Assembly (NCBI RefSeq): GCF_004363095.1
Contig: NZ_SNYO01000003.1
Coordinates: 682,001-746,000, forward strand
Direction: 5' to 3'
From: Actinomycetospora succinea
GTDB lineage: Bacteria > Actinomycetota > Actinomycetes > Mycobacteriales > Pseudonocardiaceae
DNA length: 64,000 nt
Shown in pieces: positions 1 through 8,363 of the stretch. The position numbers and the translations under genes were made by a program. Each line of letters starts with the position of its first letter. Position 1 is the stretch's first letter. Below the pieces are notes generated by a model. That model did not search any database. It was not told the DNA's origin and saw nothing but the letters and a program-made list of their open reading frames with translations.

Positions 1-402
1 GATGCTCGCGCCGGCGTCGAGGTGCGGCGAGGTGTGCTTGATCATGTGGAAGGCGCCGAGCGCGTGGATCTGCAGCGTGCGGGCGAACTCGTCGGACGGG
101 TAATCCTCGATCGGCGCGACGGCGCCGGTGTTGCCGGCGTTGCTGAAGACAACGTCGAGGTGCCCGAACCGCTCGATCGCCTCGGCGACGGCGCTACGGA
201 CGGCGTCCTCGTCGGTGACGTCGGCCTGGGTGGACGCGGCCTTGTCGTCGCCGAGCTCGGCGACCGCCCGCTTCAGCGCCTCGGCGTCGAGACCGATCAG
301 GTGCACCTGCGCGCCCTCGTCGACCATCGCGCTCGCCGAGGCCCGCCCGATCCCGCTCTCGCCACCGGTGATGATGGCGACCTTGCCGTCCAACCTCGCC
401 AT
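1..402 (-). CDS. SDR family oxidoreductase, 3' end outside window
   Basis: The 134 visible codons are the N-terminal half of a classical short-chain dehydrogenase, an NAD(P)-dependent cytosolic oxidoreductase. They start MARLDGKVAIITGGESGIG, which is the glycine-rich TGxxxGxG dinucleotide-binding turn. The acidic residue after beta 3 (ADVTD) and the NAG motif (SNAG) follow. The catalytic Tyr-x-x-x-Lys lies beyond the window start, so the substrate cannot be guessed. The ATG at 402 is the natural start because the Rossmann strand begins six residues later. Upstream are about 130 bp before the next plus-strand gene, so it is probably transcribed alone or with genes to the left. Confidence 0.9.
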   Translation of the reverse strand, partial: MARLDGKVAIITGGESGIGRASASAMVDEGAQVHLIGLDAEALKRAVAELGDDKAASTQADVTDEDAVRSAVAEAIERFGHLDVVFSNAGNTGAVAPIEDYPSDEFARTLQIHALGAFHMIKHTSPHLDAGASI

Positions 403-546
403 GACTGCCCCCTCCGTCCCGTGCGTCCTCGGGGGAGCCTCGTCGCCTGGCGAGTGGCGTGGGTCACAGTCACGGCACGGACTGATCGCTGCTCGGAGTG
501 GCGGCTCCGGTCCGTCGCCGGGCGGGCGCACGCGGTGATCCCTAGC

Positions 547-1047
547 GTGATCCAGGTGCGTCTCGTCGCGGTCGTCCCGCACCACACGATCGCCGACGGT
601 GAGTACGACGACCTGACGGTCGGCCGGTTCTCCGCTCTCGGCTTCGCGCTGCAGGTGCGGTCGACGGCCGCCACCGACGCGCGGTCGGGCGTCTCTCAGG
701 AGGGCGGTCCGGTGCCGGTCACGACGGTGACGGGCACCGTGGTGGTGCCCAGCGAGGAGGCGCCGCCGATCCTGGCCGCCGGCGCGGTCCAGCCGCTGCT
801 GGCGAGCGCGGACGAGACGTGGCCTGCTGACGCGCAGCTCGCCGTGACGGGGCAGCTGGTCGTGGAGCCGTACCTGTGGGCGGCCGACGGCATGCTCTGG
901 CCGCTCGTGCCCGACGGCGTGCGGATGTGGTCGGTCGACGGCATCCGCCGGATCGGCCTGGATGGGATCGAGGACCTCACGACCCTGTCCGGCCCGACGG
1001 ATCTGGACCACGGCTCGACCTACGTGCTGGAGCTCGTGGACGTCTGA
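547..1047 (+). CDS. hypothetical protein, about 166 aa
   Basis: I do not recognise the family. The reading frame from the GTG at 547 (an alternative GTG lies at 535) gives a compact, mostly beta-rich, soluble protein with no signal peptide or membrane segment. It ends in VLELVDV. The middle contains a run of Val/Thr-rich strands and the tail has repeated GxD turns. The frame stays open upstream to position 22, but there it runs antisense to the SDR, so the shorter start is preferred. No convincing Shine-Dalgarno sequence precedes either GTG, so expression could be leaderless. It is convergent with the small gene at 1051-1389, only 3 bp away. Confidence 0.55.
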   Translation: MIQVRLVAVVPHHTIADGEYDDLTVGRFSALGFALQVRSTAATDARSGVSQEGGPVPVTTVTGTVVVPSEEAPPILAAGAVQPLLASADETWPADAQLAVTGQLVVEPYLWAADGMLWPLVPDGVRMWSVDGIRRIGLDGIEDLTTLSGPTDLDHGSTYVLELVDV

Positions 1048-1050
1048 CGC

Positions 1051-1389
1051 CTACCCCTCTCGGGCGAGCACCCCTGAACGATCGAGGACGAGTTCGGTCT
1101 GCCCGGGCTTCGCGGTCCGCACCCCCTCATCGAGGTGGACGAGGAACAGGCGCCACGCCGCCTCGAGCGGGCCGACGGCGGGGAAGAGGAGCGCGGCGCC
1201 TGGTGCCATTCCTCGCAGGTGCTCGTCGAAGGTCGTGGGCGTGACGTGGAGCCGGAGCGCCGTCGGCAACGGCCGGTGATCGAACTCCGTCAGGGGCACG
1301 ACTCCCTGGTCCTGGTCCTCCGACACCGCACCCTCGGCTGCCAGATAGCCGACGAGTTGGTCGTAGAACCCGGTGTGGGCTGACTCCAC
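1051..1389 (-). CDS. small hypothetical protein, paralogue of the 13.5-kb gene
   Basis: This encodes 112 residues of unknown function. A strong AGGAGG ribosome site five bases upstream fixes the GTG start at 1389. The C-terminal half carries RLHVTP, then a helix, then EGVRTAKPGQTELVLDRSG. The same layout is seen in the protein at 13474-13851: RLHVCPQ, a helix, then EEAILVREPGKDHLVLVDGG. The two are therefore likely members of one small actinobacterial family. It lies 104 bp downstream of the helicase gene on the same strand and could be read through from that operon, but the gap and its own strong ribosome site suggest an independent gene. Confidence 0.65.
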   Translation of the reverse strand: MESAHTGFYDQLVGYLAAEGAVSEDQDQGVVPLTEFDHRPLPTALRLHVTPTTFDEHLRGMAPGAALLFPAVGPLEAAWRLFLVHLDEGVRTAKPGQTELVLDRSGVLAREG

Positions 1390-1493
1390 CCCGTCCTCCT
1401 CAGGCCGGTTCGCGCGTCGGGACTGATGGAACCGATGGGACGGCGGCGGAGTCCAACCCCGTGATGATGGTCCGTACCGCGGACCGCTTCTGC

Positions 1494-4400
1494 TCAGATC
1501 GTCGACGTCGGTAGCGCGGTGCGTCGATGCGTTCGCTCGGCGACCTCGAGCTGCCGGTGCACCTCGGCCGGGAGGTCGCGCCCGGCGAGAACCTGACGGT
1601 GAATGGCAGCCACGTCCCCCACCGCCCAGACCCGTGCGACCCCGATGAGGTGATCCAACTCGACGCTGGTGACCTCGTCGTCCTCGAGCGCCCACGCCAG
1701 TGCGTCGGCGTAGGCCGTCTCGCCGGCCGATGCCCAGGTCCGTACAGACGGCTCGGGCCGCGACGCCGGCCGTGTCCGCGTCATCGAGCGTCCCGTCGGA
1801 GCGAGCGCCGGCCAGTCGACGGGGAGGTGGCGCGTGGAGATGCCCAGCTCGGGAAGATCGTCGGCGTCCAGGGTGATGAGCTGCGCGCGGAAGAGCGCCG
1901 CGGTGGCGAGCGCGTCCTCACGGGCGCTGTGGGCGTTCTCGAGTTCGACACCGTGCGCGCCGCATGCGTCGGCCAGCGAGCGTCCCGCGTGCGGAGCCGT
2001 GCGGTCCGCGAGGGCCATCGTGCAGAGGCTGGGCACCGGAGGCAGCGGATGACCTGCGCGGTCGAACTCGGCATGCAGGAAACCCATGTCGAAGGGTGCG
2101 TTGTGTGCGACTACGACGCGGCCCTCCAGGCGCACAGCCACGTCGCCGGCCACGTCTGCGAAGGAGGGCGCTCCGACCACGTCGGTCATGTCCAGGCCGT
2201 GGATCCAGGTCGGGCCAACGTCACGTCCGGGGTCGAGGAGCGTGTGCCAGAAGTCCTCGACACTCCCGTCGGGACGGCAGGCCACGATCGCGATCTCGAC
2301 GACGCGATGACCACGTGCGGACGCGAGACCCGTGGTCTCGACGTCAACGATCGCGAACGGCGTCGTGCCGAGCTCGACGAGCGGACCGAGGGCGGCCGGA
2401 GAGGGGCTCGTGAGGACAGGCACATCGCTCGTCGACGACGGCCTCGCGAGCGAGCGCGTCCCCCGCGATCGCAACCAGCGCCACGCACCGTCGACGTCGA
2501 GCGCGCGGGCCGCATAGGCCTGGTCGAGCAGTGTCGGTGAGAGCACCTCGTCCCACTTCTCCTCGCGCTTGACGGGCACGGTCGCGGCGAGGTCGAGGGG
2601 ATCGGGCGGCGCGGACGCTGCCAACCGCTCCAGGACGCGAGCAACGATCTCCTCCGGCGCTCGCGCGACGATCGCAGGCCCCTCGCGGTCGGTCTCGATG
2701 CCGGCGTGGTGCATGGCGACGCGGACGGTGTCGAGCACCCGGTCACCCCGCCAGGGAAAGATCATGCTGCGTCGGCCCCACCCGACGATGTCGCGCCGGT
2801 GGAGTTCGAGTTGGGCGAACATCGCTCGGGCTTCGGCGAGCATCGTTCGGGCGCCCTCGTCGAGATAGGTGGGCACCACATCGCCGAGGCAGAGGCGCTC
2901 CATCTCTTGGCGCACGCGGTCGTGGATCCGCGCGGCTCCGGTGGGCGGGAAGTCGGGTGCGACCCCAGCCGCGTCAGCGACGACCTCGACTTCGCCGGCA
3001 CCGAGATGCACCGCGATCACGCGCCAGCGGCGTCCGGCGAGGACCAGGCCGGCTCCGGGGAGCAACGTGTCGTCGGCGTCGATGGAGCCGATCTCCTGGC
3101 CCTGCGCAAGGACTCGGAAGACGTCGGGTGATTCGAAGGCGGCGAGGAAGGACCAGTCCTCTATCTCCCGCTCGCCGCGTTGCGCGGGCAGGAGCAGACC
3201 GTCGGAGGAACTCATGAGCAGATCGGCGTCGTGCATTGCGGCGAGCAAGCGCGTGAACGTCGTCGGGTCCACGGCGAACGGGCCTCGGGAGCAGAGCACT
3301 GACTCGGCCTGCGACGGATACACGCCGCCGTGCTGCGCGGTGAGGGACAGCACCTGCTGGACGAGGGTCGAGAGGTGCAGCCCTCCGGTCTCGGGCGGCT
3401 CGCACCAGTCGTGCGTCAGGAAGAGTTCGGTCATCGCCACCGTCTGGACGAGCTCGGCGCGCAGGGCGTCTTGTGGCTCGGTACCTGGTCCGAGCTTTGG
3501 CTCGGTGACATAGGTCCGCAGGACCGATCGCTCGCCGGGAAGCCGTCCTGAGCGGCCCCACCGTTGCCGCAGAGCGGCCACCGATGGCGGGCACCGGACC
3601 TGTGCGACCTCGCATACCTGACCGATGTCGATGCCCATTTCCAGGGTCGAGGTGCAGATCGCGGTGGCCGGCTCACTGCTCTTCAGCCGATCCTCGACGT
3701 CCTCCCGCTCGGCCTTCGCCAGGCTCCCGTGGTGCGCGAAGAACTCGTTGGGCACGCGGAGGCGGTCGCACTCCGCCCGGAGGCGGTCGGCGTAGGTCTC
3801 GACTTCCTTGCGGCGGTTCGCGAAGACGAGGTTCGTGTGGCCGCGCAGGGTGCGGAACAGCAAGTGCGACACCGCCGACGTCCCGCCGGCCTCTCGGTTG
3901 CTCAGGTGACCGCGCAGGACGGTCACTCGTTGCCTCGGCTGGTCGACGCCTTTGATCACCTTGACGCGCTCTCCGCGCCCGGGACGGAGGAACTCCGCGC
4001 CGATCGCGAGGTCCCCCACGGTGGCCGACAGCCCGATCCGTGGAACCCGTCGCCGGCACAGCAGGTCCAGGCGATGCAGGAGCGACGCGAGCTGAGCGCC
4101 GCGCGCCGAACCAGGGAAGGCGTGCAGCTCGTCCACCACGATGTAGCGCAGGGCGCCGAGCAGGCTCTTGACCGCATCACCGCGCAGGCACAGCAGACCC
4201 TCGACCGACTCCGGCGTGATGAACAGGACGCCGGCCCGATCCCGCCAGACACGCTTCTTGCGGCCGGCGGGGACGTCGCCGTGCCACGCGTGTACCGGGA
4301 CGTCGATGTCGGCGCACATCTTCTCCAGGCGCTCGGTCTGGTCGTTGATCAGCGCCTTGAGCGGCGAGATCGCCAGGACCTCGACGCCGTCCGGCTTCTC

Positions 4401-4628
4401 GTTCCGATCACGGCTGTTCAAGAGGGCCGAGAGGATGGGCAAGAACGCGGCTTCGGTCTTGCCGCCGGCCGTCGACGCCGTGATGAGCACGTCGCTCGAC
4501 GCGTCCATGATCGGCTCGACGGCGCGTGCCTGCGCGTCCTGCAGGCTCGTCCAACCCTTGCTGTGGACCCACTTCTGGACCGGACGCGCCAGGCGCTCGA
4601 ACGCGCTGTCAGACAGAGACGAGGTCAT
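1494..4628 (-). CDS. Lhr/BrxHI-type DEAD/DEAH helicase fused to a DEDDh exonuclease
   Basis: A 1044-residue DNA-processing enzyme. Residues 1-450 form a superfamily 2 helicase core: Walker A ASTAGGKT near residue 51, DEAH-like VVDELHAF near 190, SATVGD, and the helicase C motif QRWGRSGR. After a linker, residues of about 755-915 form a DnaQ/RNase T-like 3'-5' exonuclease. It has VDVETTG (motif I), HNAPFDMGF (motif II) and HSAREDA (motif III), so all four acidic residues and the DEDDh histidine are present. The start at 4628 is chosen because it overlaps the ATPase stop by only 20 bp. Lhr-like helicases paired with BrxD-like ATPases occur in BREX-related defence loci. The exonuclease fusion suggests unwinding coupled to degradation; this is inference. 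Confidence 0.88.
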   Translation of the reverse strand: MTSSLSDSAFERLARPVQKWVHSKGWTSLQDAQARAVEPIMDASSDVLITASTAGGKTEAAFLPILSALLNSRDRNEKPDGVEVLAISPLKALINDQTERLEKMCADIDVPVHAWHGDVPAGRKKRVWRDRAGVLFITPESVEGLLCLRGDAVKSLLGALRYIVVDELHAFPGSARGAQLASLLHRLDLLCRRRVPRIGLSATVGDLAIGAEFLRPGRGERVKVIKGVDQPRQRVTVLRGHLSNREAGGTSAVSHLLFRTLRGHTNLVFANRRKEVETYADRLRAECDRLRVPNEFFAHHGSLAKAEREDVEDRLKSSEPATAICTSTLEMGIDIGQVCEVAQVRCPPSVAALRQRWGRSGRLPGERSVLRTYVTEPKLGPGTEPQDALRAELVQTVAMTELFLTHDWCEPPETGGLHLSTLVQQVLSLTAQHGGVYPSQAESVLCSRGPFAVDPTTFTRLLAAMHDADLLMSSSDGLLLPAQRGEREIEDWSFLAAFESPDVFRVLAQGQEIGSIDADDTLLPGAGLVLAGRRWRVIAVHLGAGEVEVVADAAGVAPDFPPTGAARIHDRVRQEMERLCLGDVVPTYLDEGARTMLAEARAMFAQLELHRRDIVGWGRRSMIFPWRGDRVLDTVRVAMHHAGIETDREGPAIVARAPEEIVARVLERLAASAPPDPLDLAATVPVKREEKWDEVLSPTLLDQAYAARALDVDGAWRWLRSRGTRSLARPSSTSDVPVLTSPSPAALGPLVELGTTPFAIVDVETTGLASARGHRVVEIAIVACRPDGSVEDFWHTLLDPGRDVGPTWIHGLDMTDVVGAPSFADVAGDVAVRLEGRVVVAHNAPFDMGFLHAEFDRAGHPLPPVPSLCTMALADRTAPHAGRSLADACGAHGVELENAHSAREDALATAALFRAQLITLDADDLPELGISTRHLPVDWPALAPTGRSMTRTRPASRPEPSVRTWASAGETAYADALAWALEDDEVTSVELDHLIGVARVWAVGDVAAIHRQVLAGRDLPAEVHRQLEVAERTHRRTALPTSTI

Positions 4629-5907
4629 CGTCGTCGTCCAGCGGCGCGAGGTCCGGGTTCTCCTCCGGCTGGACGGCGGTGTGGCCGAGCACCTCGCGCC
4701 AATCACGATCGGGGTGCTGCTCGAGCAGCGACAGCAGGTCGCAGAAGGCCTTGATCGTCGTACGCGGGGTGCGGAAGTACGCGTCCCCGATCTGTTGCCG
4801 GCAATGCGCCATGAACGCGTCGAGCGCCTCGTCGGGCACCAGGTACCTCGCTGAGTCGCCCGACGCGTAGACGTGCCGCAGGTTCTCGAGCAGCACGTGG
4901 AAATCCTCGGGCGTCAACTGGTCGAGACGCAGCACAGGGCCCGAGTAGTCGACGAGGCCGCCCGTGGCAAAGCGGTTCTCGGTGAGGCGGCTCGCGAGGG
5001 CGCCGTAGGAGTGGAGGCCGCGACGGGAGTCGGTGAGGAAGTCCGGGGTGCCGCCGAACAAGAAGCCGATGCCCTCTGCGCTGCCCTGGTGGCAGTCGTT
5101 GACGATCCGCAGAATCTGCTCGTAATTGGCCTCGCGGCTGCCCTTGTGGGCGATCTTGTAGAGGTTGACCATCTCGTCGAGGCAGATCAGGAGACCTTTG
5201 TAGCCTGCCAGTCGCACGAAGCGGGCGAGGAGCTTGAGCTGGTCGTAGAACGAGTCGTCGTCGACGATCGTCCGCACGCCGAGGTCGGCCCGCGCCTCGG
5301 TCTTCGTCGAGTACTCGCCGCGTAGCCAGCGCACGGCGTTCGCCTTGAGCGCGTCGTCGTCAGTGTCGTAGCCGCGCCAATACTTCTCGATGACGATCGC
5401 GAAGTCGTAGCCGCCGACGAGCTCCTGGAGGTCCTCGAGTCGTGTCTTGATCACACGGCTGGGGCTCGTGTCGTTCTTCTTCGCCTCATCCATGGCCTGA
5501 GTGACGAACCGCTCGACGACGCCGGCGAGTGCGCCTTCGGGCTTGGCCTGGGTGCCGGCGTTGCGCATCAGTTCGGTGTAGAGCCCGCGCGCCTGACCAC
5601 CGCTGCTCGCCAGTCTCCGGCCGGGGTTGAGGTCGGCGTGCAGCGTCACGAGTTTGCGCTGCGCGGCGACCGCACGGATGAGGTTGAGGAAGAACGTCTT
5701 GCCCGAGCCGTAGTCGCCGATGATGAAGCGTGCGGCGGTCCCGCCCTCCGCGATGCGGTCGATGTCCCCGAGGAGCGCGTGGACCTCGTTGGCCCGGCCG
5801 ACCTGGATCAAGTGCTGACCCGTCCGCGGCACCACCCCCGACCGCAAGGACTGGATCAGGGCGTTGCGTTCGCGAGGCTTGATCTTCGTCGTGCCTGCGG
5901 CGGTCAT
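4609..5907 (-). CDS. BrxC/BrxD-family ATP-binding protein (DUF2791)
   Basis: A 432-residue P-loop ATPase. The Walker A motif is GDYGSGKT at residues 64-71, and the Walker B is LLICLDEM near residue 240 followed by NLYKI. This pattern, with the helical segment REANYEQILRIVND and the GGTPDF motif after it, is typical of the BREX-system ATP-binding domain family. The protein length matches BrxD (about 430 aa) and is far below BrxC (about 1200 aa). It sits between the TerB-domain gene (4-bp overlap upstream) and the helicase (20-bp overlap downstream), so the three are co-translated. A role as NTP-driven regulator or loader of the helicase is inferred from BrxD-BrxH pairs; no BREX methylase or PglZ is present here. 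Confidence 0.88.
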   Translation of the reverse strand: MTAAGTTKIKPRERNALIQSLRSGVVPRTGQHLIQVGRANEVHALLGDIDRIAEGGTAARFIIGDYGSGKTFFLNLIRAVAAQRKLVTLHADLNPGRRLASSGGQARGLYTELMRNAGTQAKPEGALAGVVERFVTQAMDEAKKNDTSPSRVIKTRLEDLQELVGGYDFAIVIEKYWRGYDTDDDALKANAVRWLRGEYSTKTEARADLGVRTIVDDDSFYDQLKLLARFVRLAGYKGLLICLDEMVNLYKIAHKGSREANYEQILRIVNDCHQGSAEGIGFLFGGTPDFLTDSRRGLHSYGALASRLTENRFATGGLVDYSGPVLRLDQLTPEDFHVLLENLRHVYASGDSARYLVPDEALDAFMAHCRQQIGDAYFRTPRTTIKAFCDLLSLLEQHPDRDWREVLGHTAVQPEENPDLAPLDDDDDLVSV

Positions 5908-7988
5908 GCGCGCATCTCCTCGTAGATGTCCGAGTCGATGGTGACCGACTCGTCGTCGTGCACCTCGATCACGAGTTCGTCTGTGAGATCGAGGGCGGCT
6001 TCGTTGATCACGTCCAGAGCGCCGTCGGGGAGCACCCCGTGTCGGGCCGCGGCGCGCTCCAGCTCGGGTCGGGTCGTCTGGTCCCGGCTAGCGAGGTCGT
6101 GGAGCAGGGCGGAGTGGGCAGCGTCGAGGGTGGGGAGGGATGCGCCGGTGGGCGCGGCTTCGTCCTCGTGGACGTCATCGTCGGCGAAGATCGCGCCCAG
6201 CAGATCCTGCACCGCGCTGTTGGAGCGTTGAGTCTCGCGCAGGCGGCCTTCGTCGAGGTCGACGAGGCGGTCGGGTGCTTCCCCTGGCTGCTCGGGACTG
6301 AGGTCCGGTTGCGGCTCGGGCTCCGCGGTGGCCGGTGCGAAGACGAACAAGCTGTCGCTCGCGTGATCGCCGTCCTCGGCGGGCTGGAGTGTGAAGAGCT
6401 CCGTCGGGCCGCTGGGTGGCACGGTCAGGGTGGGGAGGGGGCCGAGCCGAGCGTCGACCTCTGCGACGTCGAGTCCGAGGAGGTCGTACACCGCCCGCAC
6501 CGTGCGACGCTCCTCGTCGGTGACCACGCCGTCGACCTGCGCGACGTCGAGCAGGTACGACCCGACGCCGCGGCGCTGTTGCTCGGGCAGACCGACCACG
6601 CGGGACGCAATGTCGTCGAGGTCGAGCTCGCTGGTCGTGAGCATGAGCCGGTGCGCGTCGAGACGCACGCGTTCGGCGTCGGTCAACCCCTCGACCCGGC
6701 GGACCTGTTCGACGAGGAGCGCCTGCTCGACCTCGTCGACCGTGCCGTCGGCGGACGCGACAGCGGCACAGAGCTCGAGGGCGACGAGCGCAGCGGCGTA
6801 GGCCTCGGACGGGCTGGTGACGGGGACTCCGTCGTGGCGGAAGAGCACGGCCGGAGAGCGACGGCTGATGGGTCGGCCCCCGAAACGCACGTCCGGCTCG
6901 ACCCCGAGGCCGTACCGGTCGAGAACCTGCGCGATCGCGACCGTGTCTCGGCGCTGTATGTCGTCCTGGCGCGCGGCGGTCTGCCACACCTCCAGGAGCG
7001 GGGCGCTGTCCGCGATCGCCGCCCGAGCTCCGGCGAGGACCGACGTCGCGTGGTCGATGAGTGCCTGCGCAGCGGCTTCCGGAGCCGAGCCGGCGAGCAG
7101 GGGCGCAGGGAGCACCGCGACCGCGTGCACCGAGCCGATCTCCTCGGGGTGGCTCGTCGCCCACCGCACGTACGGGGCCAGCTCCGACTCGACCTGGTCG
7201 CCGATCTCGGTGAACAGCCGCGCGGGCGCCGGCGTCAGGAAGACATCGGACGCGTCGTCGACGGTGAGCTCGAGCGGAGTCGGCAGGCTCGGGTTGGCAG
7301 GGACGTACTCGAGCGCGAGTCGGCGTCTGCGTGGCTTGGCGAGGAAGCCGTCGGGAAAGCGCTCGCCGAAGCGGTGGCGCCACAGCCGCGCGAACTCGTC
7401 GGGGGCGCGGCGCGCGGCCTCCCTCCGGGGCAGGTCCGGGTGGTACCACGCCCACGCCAGGGCCCACTCCGCGTCGATCGCCTCGGACGCGAGGGCGCGC
7501 CGGCCGAGCTCGACCTGGAGCGCTACGGGGACGGGCTGGTCGACGAGGGGCGGCGGGCTCGCGGGTCGACTGCGGTGGCCCAGCGCCTCCACGGTGCGGG
7601 CGACGTCCGGGTCGTCGCCGTAGACCTCGCCGAGCTCGACGGCCTCCCGTCGGAGCTCCGGATCGTCGTCCCCGTCGACCAGGATGCGGCGCTCGAGACC
7701 GTAGAGGTGAAGCAACGCCCACTCGGCCGGTGCCTGAGCCGCGCGGCGGCTCGTCCGGTGCCAGACCAGGAATGCGGCCCGCGCGGCCGGGGTCAGCTCG
7801 CCGTAATGGGGTGGCCGCGTGACCGACGATGCCTGCCAGTCGGGGGCGCGGAGATCAATGGGCAGACCGGGGTCGATGACCTCGGGCGTCGTGGCGGTGC
7901 CGGTGTAGACGCACTCGAGCGCCGCTCCGGCGACCATGACCGGCCCATTCACGCTGACCCACTCGCTCGCGGTCGCGCTGGCCGTCAC
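5904..7988 (-). CDS. TerB-N/TerB/TerB-C domain protein, first gene of helicase operon
   Basis: A 694-residue protein of the tellurium-resistance-associated TerB group. The first 230 residues hold a TerB-N-like region, with a basic stretch AKPRRRRLALEYVP near residue 220. A central all-helical TerB module follows at about 395-500, with ASADGTVDEVEQ and QVDGVVTDEER, two acidic DG-turns typical of TerB metal-binding helices. The end (about 610-694) is TerB-C-like, with FADDDVHED. There are no membrane segments. The ATG at 7988 is followed by the ATPase gene with a 4-bp overlap. TerB-N/TerB-C proteins are known to occur beside ATPases and helicases in predicted DNA-processing stress or defence loci; a sensor or scaffold role here is inference. 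Confidence 0.82.
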   Translation of the reverse strand: MTASATASEWVSVNGPVMVAGAALECVYTGTATTPEVIDPGLPIDLRAPDWQASSVTRPPHYGELTPAARAAFLVWHRTSRRAAQAPAEWALLHLYGLERRILVDGDDDPELRREAVELGEVYGDDPDVARTVEALGHRSRPASPPPLVDQPVPVALQVELGRRALASEAIDAEWALAWAWYHPDLPRREAARRAPDEFARLWRHRFGERFPDGFLAKPRRRRLALEYVPANPSLPTPLELTVDDASDVFLTPAPARLFTEIGDQVESELAPYVRWATSHPEEIGSVHAVAVLPAPLLAGSAPEAAAQALIDHATSVLAGARAAIADSAPLLEVWQTAARQDDIQRRDTVAIAQVLDRYGLGVEPDVRFGGRPISRRSPAVLFRHDGVPVTSPSEAYAAALVALELCAAVASADGTVDEVEQALLVEQVRRVEGLTDAERVRLDAHRLMLTTSELDLDDIASRVVGLPEQQRRGVGSYLLDVAQVDGVVTDEERRTVRAVYDLLGLDVAEVDARLGPLPTLTVPPSGPTELFTLQPAEDGDHASDSLFVFAPATAEPEPQPDLSPEQPGEAPDRLVDLDEGRLRETQRSNSAVQDLLGAIFADDDVHEDEAAPTGASLPTLDAAHSALLHDLASRDQTTRPELERAAARHGVLPDGALDVINEAALDLTDELVIEVHDDESVTIDSDIYEEMRA

Positions 7989-8363
7989 ACGCCCCCCTCA
8001 GCGGTCGCTTGGCTCTCCCGATCGTGAACCCCACGGTGCCTGATCACGATCGCCACCACCCGATCGGGTGGTGGTGGCGATCACGAGCGTGCTGCTCGCG
8101 GAGAGGTTCGGGGATCTCTGACGTTCCGTTACATGTCGCTGGTGACCGGATCGTCCACCTCTTGGCCTGACACAGGGCGCCGCAAGCGGATCTTCCGCTG
8201 CCATCATGGTGAGGTTGGAGCAGGGCAGCTGCCACCCCGTGGCTCGACGTGAGGAGGCGCATCAAGCACCGCGCTGCCACGTGTCACCACCCCGACGATG
8301 CCGCCACGAACGCGCTCGGGAAGATCGGTCTGTGGCGGTCCAGCGGCTGAGAGGTCACGTCAA
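7989..8363. promoter_or_regulatory. 375-bp divergent intergenic region between the two defence units
   Basis: No open frame here looks real. The region must hold the promoters for the TerB operon (leftward) and the PLD helicase (rightward). It contains a long GC-rich inverted repeat at 8048-8082 and a small hairpin with AGCGGA/TCCGCT arms at 8185-8199. GTCAC/GTGAC half-sites span the start codon of the rightward gene at about 8354-8368. I cannot assign -35/-10 elements with confidence. Confidence 0.45.
8048..8082. repeat. 14-bp inverted repeat (hairpin) in divergent promoter region
   Basis: The left arm GATCGCCACCACCC (8048-8061) and the right arm at 8066-8082 pair fully around a GATC centre, apart from one extra GTG triplet in the right arm. 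The right arm contains GTGGCGATC, a string that also opens the multi-hairpin repeats at 21.55 and 23.16 kb, so this may be a distant relative. It could equally be an operator for the flanking defence genes. Confidence 0.5.

Noticed and set aside
1494..7988. A complete BREX system
   Set aside because: Only BrxD-like and helicase parts are present; no PglX methylase, PglZ phosphatase, BrxA, BrxB or Lon-like gene can be found in the window.
5958..8027. Long plus-strand frame opposite the TerB gene
   Set aside because: It is the complement of a gene with TerB motifs and co-translated neighbours; no family resemblance or ribosome site supports it.
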